The notes under the pieces are model-generated. The model did no database searches, had not been told where the DNA came from, and was given only the letters and a program-made list of their open reading frames with translations. A stretch of DNA of 64,000 nt from Roseivirga sp. BDSF3-8 (GTDB lineage: Bacteria; Bacteroidota; Bacteroidia; Cytophagales; Cyclobacteriaceae). Below, piece after piece: positions 1 through 9,590 of the stretch (position 1 is its first letter; each line of letters opens with the position of its first letter). Location of the stretch: the NCBI RefSeq assembly GCF_041449215.1, contig NZ_JBGNFV010000001.1, positions 4,047,001 through 4,111,000 of the forward strand, in the 5' to 3' direction. The position numbers and the translations under genes are program-made.

Positions 1-76
1 TTCTGCTCCTTTCTTTGTTAGCCAGTTCCCTTCAGACTCCACTGAATTTTACTGCTAACAAAAAACCACAGAATAC

Positions 77-271
77 ATGAAGACATCCATGCTTGAGTAT
101 TGCAAGCTCATACTGTCCAAGGTATGTTTTGATAAGAGACTTTTCTGGAAAGAATACCGCAAAAGCCACCGCTTTCTGGGAGACCAGGACGCCTCTATCC
201 TCAGAGAATGGGTCAGAGAAAAGTATTTCTCTACCGGTAAAAAACAAACGGCCACCTCACATGCCGCCTGA
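77..271 (+). CDS. Small conserved-looking basic protein (64 aa)
   Basis: Starts at an ATG and encodes 64 residues rich in Lys, Arg, Phe and Tyr. The stretch around residues 5-50 (LEYCKLILSKVCFDKRLF, then KEYRKS and LREWVREKY) reads as an amphipathic helical protein and resembles short uncharacterised proteins I recall from Cytophagales genomes, in which a Leu-Glu-Tyr-Cys-Lys opening is followed by a Phe-Asp-Lys/Arg block. A strong hairpin terminator follows within 35 bases, which supports a real transcription unit. The last ten residues look unconserved. No signal peptide or membrane segment is present. Function unknown. The same stretch has two antisense reading frames without protein-like composition. 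Confidence 0.6.
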   Translation: MKTSMLEYCKLILSKVCFDKRLFWKEYRKSHRFLGDQDASILREWVREKYFSTGKKQTATSHAA

Positions 272-300
272 AGGGTATTGATTCTAATACAGTGTTAAAC

Positions 301-336
301 AAAAAAACCGGCCATATGAGCCGGTTTTTATTTTTT
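301..336. terminator. Bidirectional hairpin terminator
   Basis: Stem AAAAACCGGC / GCCGGTTTTT (303-312 and 320-329) with a 7-base loop and A/T tracts on both sides. It lies between the small plus-strand gene and the convergent tolC-like gene, so it can terminate both. Confidence 0.85.
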
Positions 337-358
337 GGGGAATAGCTGATGCCAGATA

Positions 359-1714
359 CTACTCCTGGAGTAAAGATCCCGTAAGACGCAGTATTTCCGT
401 TTCTGACTGGATCAGGTCATACCGTGCCTGCAGATTTTCCAGGGAGGCATTCAGGAAAGCCAGTTGGATGTCACGGTAGTCAAAACTGTTAATGATACCC
501 GTGCTGTATTTATCTTCCGCCAGCTGTACATTCAGTTGCGAAGCTTCCGCATTCAGCGCGCTTATGGCCTGCAGGCTCTTGCGTACGTCATACAATTCCA
601 CCGCCGTTTTCAGATCATTCGACAATTCCAGCATTAACTCATCTACCAGCAGATCGCCAATATTTTCCTCGACCATGGCATTTGCAATGTCCCTTTTCAC
701 CCGGCCACCGTCATATAGCGTAAAGTTCAGCGTGAAGTTTACAAAGAACTGATTACTAAGGTTATTAATCACCGGCGGCGTACCTTCCCCTACATTCGCC
801 TGACTCAGGTCTAAACGCGAGCGGTTATGGCTATAGCCCCCCGTGGCGGTGATAGTCGGATACTGCTGTGCCTGTGCCAGCATCACCGACTTCTTCAGTA
901 GCTGCTGGTTCAGGTACTGATTCCGCAGGTTCGTATTGTTAGCCGCCATCTGTGCGTAGAGCGCATCATAGTCAAAGTTCGTCTCTATCACCTCCAGGCT
1001 ATCAGATACCTGTATTTGGTGATCCAGCGGCAGCGCCAGCAACACCTTCAGGTCACGCAGCGCCTGACCGTAAGCCTGTACCTGCCGCACATAGTTTGAG
1101 CTATCCGTCAGGTAAGCCGTCTGCTCCTGCAGCAAGTCAAAAGTCACCGCACTACCGATGCGCTTCCGCTCCTGTACGTAGCGGTAGCGGTCTCCGCTCA
1201 CGTCCAGTGTACGCCTGAATACCTCCAGCCGTTCCTTTTCCAGCACCGCCTGGTAGTACTGTCCTATGATCGCCTTCATGGTGTTTTCCACTACCAGGGC
1301 CGCATTACCCATGCTCTGCTCTTCCAGTAGTGCCAGGCGGTGCTTGCTAATGTTTACCGCAAAGCCATTGAATAGCGTCCAGCTTACATTCACCCCCGGT
1401 GATACCGAATTACGAATAGTCGTGCCCGATAACTGAAAAGGGGCTGCATTAGGCACGTCAGACAGGCTGTTTTGCTGATCCACCACCAGGTTGATCGTAG
1501 GCCAGCGGCCCGCCTCACCCCATGAGTTATTGTTTTCAGCTATATCCACCCGTTTTCGCTCTATCCGGATATCGAAATTATTTTCCAGACCCAGTGATAA
1601 CGCTTCGGCCAGGCTCAGGGAGTTTCCTTCCTGAGCCGCAGCCGGATGGTACCAGGCAGCACCTAACAGTACACCCGTTAGCAGGGTGCGTAATACTTTA
1701 TGAAATATCTTCAT
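359..1714 (-). CDS. TolC-family outer membrane efflux channel
   Basis: 451 residues, usual for the family. Residues 1-27 form a signal peptide ending in Pro-Ala-Ala-Ala before Gln-Glu-Gly. The rest shows two similar OEP halves (about residues 33-230 and 250-445) rich in Asn, Gln and Leu with long amphipathic helices, as expected for a periplasm-spanning alpha-barrel that trimerises in the outer membrane. It is the last gene of the efflux operon, 11 bases after the RND pump, so it should be the dedicated exit duct of this tripartite system. The convergent hairpin at 301-336 ends the transcript. The substrate cannot be read from the sequence. Confidence 0.93.
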   Translation of the reverse strand: MKIFHKVLRTLLTGVLLGAAWYHPAAAQEGNSLSLAEALSLGLENNFDIRIERKRVDIAENNNSWGEAGRWPTINLVVDQQNSLSDVPNAAPFQLSGTTIRNSVSPGVNVSWTLFNGFAVNISKHRLALLEEQSMGNAALVVENTMKAIIGQYYQAVLEKERLEVFRRTLDVSGDRYRYVQERKRIGSAVTFDLLQEQTAYLTDSSNYVRQVQAYGQALRDLKVLLALPLDHQIQVSDSLEVIETNFDYDALYAQMAANNTNLRNQYLNQQLLKKSVMLAQAQQYPTITATGGYSHNRSRLDLSQANVGEGTPPVINNLSNQFFVNFTLNFTLYDGGRVKRDIANAMVEENIGDLLVDELMLELSNDLKTAVELYDVRKSLQAISALNAEASQLNVQLAEDKYSTGIINSFDYRDIQLAFLNASLENLQARYDLIQSETEILRLTGSLLQE

Positions 1715-1725
1715 GAATATGCGTG

Positions 1726-4700
1726 CTAAAGTCCCTTATTATCCTCTCTGCTCACAGATGTAGTGGCGAGCGTTTTAGCGTTGCCCATACGGATGGACTT
1801 CTCTCTTCGGTGATTTTTGATGGAAGGCTCCAGCCTCTCCCTCCTGATTTTATGGCCGAACGTCCTGGCCAGGCCATATCGCAGGTCATTGAATACCAGT
1901 ACCAGTACAGGCAGGAATATCAGGATGAACATCGTGCCGAATAAGATACCGTACGCCACCGATACTGCCATGGGAATCAGGAATTGCGCCTGAAAGCTTT
2001 GCTCCAGTATGAGCGGATACAAACCTGCCACCGTCGTGATGGTAGTAAGCAAAATAGCTCTGAAACGCGCCTGACCGGCATTAAATATAGCCGTCTGTAT
2101 ATCCTCACCCTCCAGCAGGTTTCGGTTATACTTATCTATGAACACCACCGCATCGTTAATAACCACCCCAGCCAGCGCAAGCATACCCCAGGCACTAAGT
2201 AACGAAACCGGTGTGCCCTCCAGGCCATGCCCCCAGCAGGCTCCGATCCAGCCCAGAGGGATCATAAGGATGACCAATATGGCCTGTATGAAACTCCGGA
2301 AGCTGATAATAAGGATAATGATGATCACGATAAGAGCCAGGCCAAGGTACACGATCATCTGCTGCAGTGACTCCTCACTGTTTCTGGATTGCCCTTCATA
2401 ACTGAAGCGAACACCCGGGTAGGAAGCCAGTACCTTAGGTTCTATATCCGTCCGGATCTTCTCCAGGATAGCGGGCACCTCGGCGTAAGGGTCCTCCAGG
2501 TCCGCTTCGATCGTGATCTCACGGCTGCCGTCCCTGTGCCGGATCGAGCTGGGGCCACGCTCTATGCTGTAGTCCACCAACTGAGTAAGCGGGTACGCTT
2601 CGCCGCTTTGGCTACGGATCTTGGCGCTCTCCAACTGGCCGATGTTCATCCGGTCCTCACGAGGGTAGCGAACATATACCCGTACCTCGTCTATCCCTCT
2701 CTGCAGGCGCTGGGCTTCTCCACCGAAAAATCCCTGGCGAAGCTGGTTTGAGATAATATTGCGGTCCAGGCCCAGGAAGTAGGCCTCCTCTTTGGGCTGA
2801 ATGAGCACCTCTCTGCGTCCCAGGGGGTCCGTGTCCGAGATATCCTTAAGCATCGATATACCAGCCAGTTCCTCCTTCAGCATTTCCGTGGCCCCTTCCA
2901 TTTCCTCCAGGTCATTGCCCAGCAGGCCGATAGAAACCGGCTTACCCCACCGGTTCATACCACCTACGGCAAACTTTTCAGCCTCCGGTACCGGCCCTAT
3001 GTACTGCCTTATCATTCCCGCTATCTGGAAAGTGGATATCGGAGAGCCCTCCATATCTTCCAGCGAGACGCCTATGCTACCGGTATGGCTGCCGCTCTCA
3101 CCGCCATTCATCATCACACCGGTTACCCGCGTAGTGCTTTCAATAAATTTAAAATCAGGATGGTATACGGCAAGCGTATCTTCTACCTGCCTTACTGCCT
3201 GCTCAAACCGTACCAGGTAGTCCTCTACAATGGCCTCGCCAGTACCAGGCTTAAAGGCCACCCCGATCTCGATCCTGTCAAACTGGATAGGAGGGAAGAA
3301 GGTATACCGGATGATCCCTCCCTTAAACATACCTATGGTGATAAGGAAAAAGAAAATGATTAGCGCAAAGCTTACATAGCGATAATCCAGGGCTTTTTTC
3401 AGGACCTTGCCATACACATGAGAACGCACCCAGTTAATCGAGTTTTCCAGGGCATTCTTAATTCGGGTAAAGAGCGTCTTTCTCTCCTGCTGCTTAAGCA
3501 CAGATTTAGACCCGATGTGACCGGGCAGTACCAGGAAAGCCTCTACTAGTGAGAAGGAAAGGCTGGCAACCACCACAAAGGCGAGGTCTCCGAAAAACTC
3601 GAATGTACCCGTAACAAAGAACAGGGGTGTAAAGGCAACAATAGTGGTAAGAACAGAGGTGAATACCGCAGGTAATACCTCCAGCGTGCCATCAAGAGCA
3701 GCCTTCATTGGCTTTTTGCCCTTTTCAAAATGGGTGTAGATGTTTTCGGCGATCACAATACCATCATCCACAAGGATACCCACCACCAGGATCATTCCGA
3801 ACAGGGAGATCATATTAATGGTCACACCACCGAAATAGGCAGCTATCGCCATACCCATGAAGCTGATGGGGATGCCCATGGCTACCCACATACTCAGCCT
3901 GAGGTTGAGAAACAGACCTAATACGACTATGATAAGGAAGAACCCGATGACCCCGTTTTTCACCAGCAGGTTCAGACGGGAGTGGAGGGTATTCAGAAAG
4001 TCGAGTGTGATGGTGAGGTTTACATCATTATGCTTTTCGTTAAACGTAGCCGCATAATTATTTACGTAGGAACTGATGGCCTCCAGGTCCTCCTCAGGCA
4101 GTTTCGTTACCTCAATATTTACCGACTGCTCCCCATTGTAATACACGCTGTAGGATTGCTCGGCAAACTGCAGTTTCACGTCTGCAATGTCCTTTATCAG
4201 AAGGTTTGTGCCCTCAGCATTCGAGCGGAGCGTAATATTGCCTATCTCGTCAGGGTCTACCTCTTTGGCGCGGGAACGGATAAGTACCTCCTCCTGCGTG
4301 TTTCTGAGGGTACCGGCCGATATATCCCTGTTTTGGGTGCGTATGGCAGTTATGATGTCCTCAAAGGTAAGGTTATACCTGTTCAGGTTCTCTTCCGGTA
4401 CTTCCACACTGATCTCCAGGGTAGGGTAGCCCGATATTTCCACCTGGCTGATGAGGCCGGAGTTCAGGAGGTCTTTTTCCACACGTTGGGCATACTCCTT
4501 CAGCTCCATCATTTCCAGATCACCATGCAGTACCATGATGACGCCCCGGTCCGTATTCTTTCTTTTAAAAACGGTGGGCTTTTCAGCATTTTCAGGAAAG
4601 CTGCTGATCTGGTCCACGGCATTTTTTACCTCTGTGAGTATCTCATCTATGTCGTAATTTTCATAGGTGGTGATATTCACGTTGGCAGAGTTCTCCGAGC

Positions 4701-4953
4701 TGGTGGAGATGATCTCTTTTATACCGGGAATGGCTTTTACCGCCTGCTCGATCTTGGTGGCTACCCCTTCTTCCATCTCACGTGGTGATGCTCCGGGCAT
4801 AGCCACATTAATGGTAATATTATTAGTGGAGCGCTCAGGGAAGAAAGACTTTTTCATTAAAAGGCCGGCCCCGATACCACCCATCAGGAGTACCAGAATG
4901 ATCAGGTTAGCCAGCAGGGGGAATTTAATGAATTCGCCTACTAATTTTTTCAT
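1726..4953 (-). CDS. RND-family efflux pump permease (HAE1/AcrB-like)
   Basis: 1075 residues, the full RND length. The first membrane helix is at about residues 13-33, followed by a large periplasmic porter domain, a block of helices near 330-480, a second porter domain and C-terminal helices to about 1030. The TM4 proton-relay motif is visible as GILVDDGIVIAEN with two adjacent acidic residues, so the pump should be proton-driven. The C-terminal tail after the last helix is basic and probably cytoplasmic. It is preceded four bases upstream by the periplasmic adaptor and followed 11 bases later by the TolC protein, which makes a complete tripartite exporter. No regulator gene lies next to the operon. 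Antisense frames of up to 268 codons inside this gene are shadows. Confidence 0.95.
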   Translation of the reverse strand: MKKLVGEFIKFPLLANLIILVLLMGGIGAGLLMKKSFFPERSTNNITINVAMPGASPREMEEGVATKIEQAVKAIPGIKEIISTSSENSANVNITTYENYDIDEILTEVKNAVDQISSFPENAEKPTVFKRKNTDRGVIMVLHGDLEMMELKEYAQRVEKDLLNSGLISQVEISGYPTLEISVEVPEENLNRYNLTFEDIITAIRTQNRDISAGTLRNTQEEVLIRSRAKEVDPDEIGNITLRSNAEGTNLLIKDIADVKLQFAEQSYSVYYNGEQSVNIEVTKLPEEDLEAISSYVNNYAATFNEKHNDVNLTITLDFLNTLHSRLNLLVKNGVIGFFLIIVVLGLFLNLRLSMWVAMGIPISFMGMAIAAYFGGVTINMISLFGMILVVGILVDDGIVIAENIYTHFEKGKKPMKAALDGTLEVLPAVFTSVLTTIVAFTPLFFVTGTFEFFGDLAFVVVASLSFSLVEAFLVLPGHIGSKSVLKQQERKTLFTRIKNALENSINWVRSHVYGKVLKKALDYRYVSFALIIFFFLITIGMFKGGIIRYTFFPPIQFDRIEIGVAFKPGTGEAIVEDYLVRFEQAVRQVEDTLAVYHPDFKFIESTTRVTGVMMNGGESGSHTGSIGVSLEDMEGSPISTFQIAGMIRQYIGPVPEAEKFAVGGMNRWGKPVSIGLLGNDLEEMEGATEMLKEELAGISMLKDISDTDPLGRREVLIQPKEEAYFLGLDRNIISNQLRQGFFGGEAQRLQRGIDEVRVYVRYPREDRMNIGQLESAKIRSQSGEAYPLTQLVDYSIERGPSSIRHRDGSREITIEADLEDPYAEVPAILEKIRTDIEPKVLASYPGVRFSYEGQSRNSEESLQQMIVYLGLALIVIIIILIISFRSFIQAILVILMIPLGWIGACWGHGLEGTPVSLLSAWGMLALAGVVINDAVVFIDKYNRNLLEGEDIQTAIFNAGQARFRAILLTTITTVAGLYPLILEQSFQAQFLIPMAVSVAYGILFGTMFILIFLPVLVLVFNDLRYGLARTFGHKIRRERLEPSIKNHRREKSIRMGNAKTLATTSVSREDNKGL

Positions 4954-4957
4954 AAGC

Positions 4958-6085
4958 TTATCCTTGCAGGATTTGTACTTTCATATCTTCTTCAGCCGTG
5001 GCCGGGGCCTCGGTCACCAGTTTTTCTCCTGGTTCCAGGCCTCTTATCAGGTAGGTCTCATCATTGCTTTTCACCACCTGTATCTGCTTCTTCTTCAATA
5101 CCCCGTCGCTTACCACATATACATGGTTACGGTCGAACACGCTTTTGCGCGGGATTTCCATGACATTTTCCAGCGTCTCGCCATCTATCACAGCCTTCAT
5201 ATACATGCCGTCATACAAAGGGGCTTCCCGGCGGGGCTTTACATTAATGTACACATTTATCGACTGGGTGCTGGGGTCCACGCGTTCCGCTTTGCGCAGG
5301 ATAGTACCTTCCCATTCAGTTTCACCCTCACGGTCTGTCACCACCACCTCACTGCCTGTTTTTACAAACTTCTCGTTACGGATCTCGATAGGCACTTCCA
5401 GCTCCAGCTTGTCAGTCCGGAAAATCCTGGCTATCTGACCGCCGGCATTCACTACAGAGCCCGTTTCCAGGAATACCTCCGAGATATTACCATCATACGG
5501 CGCGTAGATATAGTATTTTCTAAGGCGCTCTTCCAGGCTGCGTATGCTATAGTATTCGTTCAGAATATTACGGGTGGCGAGGAAGGTCTTTAGCTTAGGG
5601 TCTTCCACTGCAGGGATTGCAGGCAGGGTTTTCTCTATGTCTATTTTATCAAAGTAACTCTGCCAGGCCTCATAGCTGTCAGTGAAGTCAATACGCAGGT
5701 CCGGAAGTATCCCGGCAATCATATTAAGAAAGGTGCTCTTACGTGCCTGTATGGTCAGCCGGTTTTCAGTATCGTCTATACGCGCGAGAAGCTGCCCTTT
5801 TCTGAAGGACTGCCCTCTTTTTAGTGATACGGATCCGGGTAGAAGTCTACCGCTTACCTCGGCGGTAATTGTTACGGGCTGGCTGGATCCCAGACGGCCA
5901 AATGCCTCTACACTGGAGTTTTTATCGCTGTAAGAGACCTCCTGTACACGCACGTGATTTACAACCGGCGGTTTGGGGCGTTGGGGTGGAAGCTCTTTCT
6001 GGTTGCTGAAATAGGTCATGAGTCCGTATCCCGATGCCAGGATCAGAATGACAAGCAATCCAGCTAGCATTACCTTTTTATTCAT
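4958..6085 (-). CDS. RND efflux periplasmic adaptor (HlyD/MFP family)
   Basis: 375 residues from the ATG at 6085. An in-frame TTG three codons upstream is possible but less likely. An N-terminal membrane anchor at about residues 4-26 is followed by a short linker, a lipoyl-like segment (VTITAEVSGRL), a short helical hairpin, the second lipoyl half (YAPYDGNISEVFLETGSVV) and a beta-barrel/membrane-proximal domain. This protein bridges the inner membrane pump and the TolC duct. It is the first gene of the operon, with a gap of only four bases to the pump gene, so transcription should start in the roughly 170 bases upstream. Substrate unknown. Confidence 0.93.
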   Translation of the reverse strand: MNKKVMLAGLLVILILASGYGLMTYFSNQKELPPQRPKPPVVNHVRVQEVSYSDKNSSVEAFGRLGSSQPVTITAEVSGRLLPGSVSLKRGQSFRKGQLLARIDDTENRLTIQARKSTFLNMIAGILPDLRIDFTDSYEAWQSYFDKIDIEKTLPAIPAVEDPKLKTFLATRNILNEYYSIRSLEERLRKYYIYAPYDGNISEVFLETGSVVNAGGQIARIFRTDKLELEVPIEIRNEKFVKTGSEVVVTDREGETEWEGTILRKAERVDPSTQSINVYINVKPRREAPLYDGMYMKAVIDGETLENVMEIPRKSVFDRNHVYVVSDGVLKKKQIQVVKSNDETYLIRGLEPGEKLVTEAPATAEEDMKVQILQG

Positions 6086-6208
6086 CGATGCCAATTTTCC
6101 TTTATTAAGTAGCTTTTTTTTCTACGCGAAATTATGAAACGTGTTTAGCAGTTGACAGGCTATTTACGCCAGCGGATGTATGAATTAACAGGCGGAGGGG
6201 AGAGGCAT

Positions 6209-6243
6209 TAAAAAAAGCCCCTGCACAGGGCAGGGGCTTTAAA
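6209..6243 (-). terminator. Hairpin terminator
   Basis: Stem GCCCCTGC / GCAGGGGC (6217-6224 and 6230-6237) flanked by AAA/TTT. The A-tract at 6209-6216 gives a U-tail on the minus strand, so it ends the gene at 6269-6676. Confidence 0.85.
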
Positions 6244-6268
6244 TAAGGGCGCCGGCAATGTCTCCGGC

Positions 6269-6676
6269 TTAGTTCAATAGCATATTTTTTTCTGTCAGGT
6301 AGTACCGGCTACCAATCAGAAGATAGTCATTGGTCATTTCCTCATCAAACAGTTCACTGGCCATGAACTCCGGATCAGTGGTCATGTCCTCGGCTACTAC
6401 AGGAGCCTGCCAGTAGATAACCATGTGCACCAGGCTGATATCGTTCTGGTCTTTCCAGATTTCTTTTTTGATGAAGCTACGCTGGTCTTCCAGTTTACCT
6501 GTCCATTCAGTACTGTCTTTCCGGAAGAAATCTTCCTGGGAAGACGGGTCTACTCTGAAAGTGAGGAACTCCACTGCTACCGATGCCTTTCGCTCTTTCT
6601 GTCTAAGTTTGGATACACCCGTATGGAATATGCCAACGACCATCAGAACAATCAGTAGAAGTGAGAATCTTTTCAT
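6269..6676 (-). CDS. TIGR03792-like small protein with N-terminal anchor
   Basis: 135 residues from the ATG at 6676. Residues 1-20 are a signal or anchor segment. The central part (VEFLTFRVDPSSQEDFF, later FIKKEIWKDQND and VHMVIYW) resembles the uncharacterised TIGR03792 family, small alpha/beta proteins with a ferredoxin-like, monooxygenase-type fold. Catalytic activity is not established for that family. It is a single gene with its own terminator and a 280-base upstream gap. Secretion to the periplasm is inferred from the leader. The family call rests on the pattern of hydrophobic strands and the Phe-Arg-Val and Lys-Glu-Ile-Trp positions. Confidence 0.6.
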   Translation of the reverse strand: MKRFSLLLIVLMVVGIFHTGVSKLRQKERKASVAVEFLTFRVDPSSQEDFFRKDSTEWTGKLEDQRSFIKKEIWKDQNDISLVHMVIYWQAPVVAEDMTTDPEFMASELFDEEMTNDYLLIGSRYYLTEKNMLLN

Positions 6677-6959
6677 CAAGAACAGGAATTAATTAAGTGT
6701 TTGAATAGGTAAACTTACCTACCAAATATAATCATTTATATGATGCAATTGCAAGTATTAACGTGCGGTATGTACTAAACATAGAAAACCTGCCTCTGCA
6801 ATTCCTGAAAAGTGAGGCAGTTACCTACTTTATTTGTGTTTTTCCTGGCGACTGTGTAATTAAATGTATAATTGCCCTTTTTGAATAATTAAAATTATCA
6901 AGTTCTAAAACGTAATATTTCCGGGGTTTAGATACCTCTTTTTTAGCGGTAATTGAGGG

Positions 6960-8372
6960 TTATATGCCCTCAAATAGCGTGTGTGTATCCAGGTAGTCAG
7001 GTACGGTGGCCTGCCATTTCAGTTCCTGCGAAATATAATTCTGAAGGGCCATGGCACTTTCTTCTTCGCCATGTACGATGTAGGTCATCTTGGGGCTGCT
7101 TTCGAAACCGGAAAGCCAGCGGTGTAGCTCCTGCCGGTCTGCATGTGCGGAGAGGCCGTCTATATCTTTTACATGACAGCGTATAGGCACGGGCAGTCCG
7201 AATACTTTGACGGCTATTTCACCATCCTGAATATCACGCCCCCGGGTGCCCACAGGCTGGAATCCGCTGAAGAGCAAGGTGTCGTTCTCCCGTGGCAGGC
7301 GGTGGTAGAGGTGATGGAGGATACGCCCGCCGGTGAGCATGCCGCTGGCTGATAATATCACGGCATTCTTTTCCAGCTTATTGAGGCTTTTGGATAGCTC
7401 CCGGTCACGGCAGTAGTGCAGGTTAGGATGGTCAAATACCCCCCTGGGTTCGTCCAGTTCTTTATTATCCAGGCGGTGGTATTTTATAAACTTCCTGTAC
7501 AGGTCGGTTACGCTGATGGCCATGGGGCTGTCTATGTAAACAGGAATGTTTGGTATGCGTCCGGCATCTATAAGCTTGGTGAGGTAGTAAATTATGGTTT
7601 GGGTACGACCAACACTAAAGGCCGGTATGAGCAGTACCCCACCATTGTCCTGGCTTTCGTTTACCACTTCGGCAAACTGCTCCTCTACGTCCTCATTTAC
7701 GTCCTCATTAAAGTTATCCCGGTCCCCGTAGGTAGACTCTATGAGTAGTATATCAGCAGAGGGAACACTGGCAGGGTTAAAGAGAGTGGGGTGGTTATAC
7801 CTGCCCAGGTCACCGCTGAAGAGGATGGTTTTTTCCTGGTAGCTACCCTGCAGGCGTACTTCTACCATGCTGGCGCCCAGAATGTGGCCGGCGTAGTGAA
7901 ACCGGAAGCTGATTCGCTCATCCAGTCTTATCCACTCACCCATGGGGCTGGTGGTAAGATGAGGGAATACCTGCTGAGCATCTTCTGCCGTGTAGAGGGG
8001 TTGGGGGTATTCATGTTTGGAGTATCCTTTTTTCCTGGCAAACTCGGCTTCCTCTTCCTGTAGTCGTCCGGAATCAGTCAGCATGATCCTGAGCAGTTCA
8101 GCAGTGGGCTCAGTGCAGTGGACAGGGCCGCGGTACCCGTCTTTAAACAACCTGGGCAGGTAGCCGCTATGGTCTATGTGAGCATGCGTAAGCAGTACGG
8201 CATCGATCTTGTCGTGCTCCAATGGCAGCGGGTGCCAGTTTCGTTCCCTGAGGGGCTTAAGACCCTGAAAGAGTCCGCAGTCAATTAGCAAGTGAGTATC
8301 GTCTACTTCCAGCAGGTACTTTGAGCCGGTGACGCTCTTGGCGGCGCCAAAAAATTTGAGCCTTACATTCAT
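6960..8372 (-). CDS. MBL-fold beta-CASP hydrolase (RNA-processing type)
   Basis: 470 residues. The metallo-beta-lactamase zinc motif HAHIDH is at residues 63-68, with later metal ligands in AGHILGAS and SGDLG. A beta-CASP insertion follows (SAFSVGRTQ) and a C-terminal RNA-metabolising domain with LSAHAD. This is the CPSF73/YSH1-like bacterial group, predicted to cut RNA using two zinc ions in the cytoplasm, although most bacterial members have no proven substrate. It is transcribed separately from the universal stress protein behind it, because a terminator lies between them. No odd features were seen. Confidence 0.9.
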   Translation of the reverse strand: MNVRLKFFGAAKSVTGSKYLLEVDDTHLLIDCGLFQGLKPLRERNWHPLPLEHDKIDAVLLTHAHIDHSGYLPRLFKDGYRGPVHCTEPTAELLRIMLTDSGRLQEEEAEFARKKGYSKHEYPQPLYTAEDAQQVFPHLTTSPMGEWIRLDERISFRFHYAGHILGASMVEVRLQGSYQEKTILFSGDLGRYNHPTLFNPASVPSADILLIESTYGDRDNFNEDVNEDVEEQFAEVVNESQDNGGVLLIPAFSVGRTQTIIYYLTKLIDAGRIPNIPVYIDSPMAISVTDLYRKFIKYHRLDNKELDEPRGVFDHPNLHYCRDRELSKSLNKLEKNAVILSASGMLTGGRILHHLYHRLPRENDTLLFSGFQPVGTRGRDIQDGEIAVKVFGLPVPIRCHVKDIDGLSAHADRQELHRWLSGFESSPKMTYIVHGEEESAMALQNYISQELKWQATVPDYLDTHTLFEGI

Positions 8373-8391
8373 ACAATAAAAAGTGGCAGGT

Positions 8392-8420
8392 AAAAAAAAA
8401 GCACCTCACTGAGGTGCTAA
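8392..8420 (-). terminator. Hairpin terminator of the stress protein gene
   Basis: Perfect stem GCACCTC / GAGGTGC (8401-8407 and 8411-8417) with a 3-base loop. Nine A residues just before it form the U-tract on the minus strand. Confidence 0.85.
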
Positions 8421-8429
8421 ATAATATAG

Positions 8430-9350
8430 TTAAAGTTCTCTGAAAAACTCCAGAAAACCAGCGTTTCTTCCTTTATAGCGCATAACCAGTAGCGGAAAAT
8501 CAGAGTCGAGCTGTATGAGCTTCTCTGCTATGCTACCGAGAAAAAAAGCGGTGGATACAGTACGGCCCTTCGCACCGATGACTACCAGGTCAGCCTTCTT
8601 ATTTTTGGCTACATCCACGATGTTGGTAGTGAAGTCGTTATTATCATCAAGATCGTAGAGGTCTTTAAGGGGTACCTCCTTTTTATCGATCTTATGAATG
8701 AACTTTTTAAACTCCATCCGGGCATTTTTCTTCATTCGCTCAGCTACTTCCTTAAAGGACTTGCCTGTATAGTGATAGCCTGCCGGTACTTTATAGACGT
8801 TCATGCAGAGTACCTGAGGCTTCTCGGTACGCACACTGGCGATATCAATGGCTTTTTCCAGGGCAAGTTTACTGTACTCTGAAAAGTCGATAGGCACAAG
8901 AATACGCTCCAGGGAAGGCTTGGTGTCTTCCGGAATGATGAGGAGAGCACATGCTGCACGGCGGGCCAGACGCTGTGCAAGCATACCACTTTGTTTACTC
9001 TTTTCTCTTCTGCCCAGTATAATAAGGTCTATATCCTTAATATCAATGATATTGAGCATTTGCCTGCCGATGCTGCCGGTCTTTACAATAATGTCAATTT
9101 TCTGCTTAACATCGGGCAGGTACTTGTCCACCTCGGATTGAATGATCCGCTTCTTTTCATCGATGGTCTTTTCCTTCAGGTCAGGAAATTCGCTTTTGAG
9201 TGCTTCTGGAAATTCTTCTTCTTTGAGAATGTAGACAAAGTTAATTTCCTCTACCCGATCACTTTGGGTAATGAAGCTTACGAAATTCATAAGCGTTTCG
9301 TCCAGATCGGATAAATCCAGACCTACAAGTACGTTTTTGAACATGTACAT
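8430..9350 (-). CDS. Tandem universal stress protein (two UspA domains)
   Basis: 306 residues made of two Usp domains (about 1-147 and 148-290). The second keeps the nucleotide-binding signature Gly-2x-Gly-9x-Gly-Ser (GAKGRTVSTAFFLGS), so it probably binds ATP. The first has only a degenerate version (GRREKSK), a common split in tandem Usp proteins. It is cytoplasmic and probably acts in stress tolerance by an unknown route. Two ATG codons lie six bases apart (9350 and 9344), and either could be the start. A TAATTTTG element on the minus strand at 9376-9383 fits a Bacteroidota minus-7 box just upstream. Confidence 0.92.
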   Translation of the reverse strand: MYMFKNVLVGLDLSDLDETLMNFVSFITQSDRVEEINFVYILKEEEFPEALKSEFPDLKEKTIDEKKRIIQSEVDKYLPDVKQKIDIIVKTGSIGRQMLNIIDIKDIDLIILGRREKSKQSGMLAQRLARRAACALLIIPEDTKPSLERILVPIDFSEYSKLALEKAIDIASVRTEKPQVLCMNVYKVPAGYHYTGKSFKEVAERMKKNARMEFKKFIHKIDKKEVPLKDLYDLDDNNDFTTNIVDVAKNKKADLVVIGAKGRTVSTAFFLGSIAEKLIQLDSDFPLLVMRYKGRNAGFLEFFREL

Positions 9351-9375
9351 GATACAATCCCTGCTGTTTGGGGTT

Positions 9376-9383
9376 CAAAATTA
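9376..9383 (-). promoter_or_regulatory. Possible TAnnTTTG minus-7 box for the stress protein
   Basis: The minus strand reads TAATTTTG, an exact match to the Bacteroidota minus-7 consensus TAnnTTTG, 26 bases before the start codon. No good TTTG minus-33 partner is visible at the usual spacing, so this is tentative. Confidence 0.4.
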
Positions 9384-9590
9384 GTATATTCCCTCAAGCA
9401 TCCCGGTATATTTTCTCCGATTTTTCGTGGACCGGCCAGGCTTATAACTGATCAATATAAGGGTAAATACTGGTATAAATCGAGCGACGTAATATTGTTT
9501 GGAAACCAGGTGGATTATCCTGTTACCATTTCGGGTTTCCTGGCATAAGGGAAAATGGATTTTTTTTAAAGTTCACCCCTCCTTTTTTCA

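Noticed and set aside
3982-4788. 268-codon plus-strand frame inside the RND pump gene
   Set aside because: It is antisense to a full-length, well-conserved pump gene and has no domain-like features; such frames arise from codon bias.
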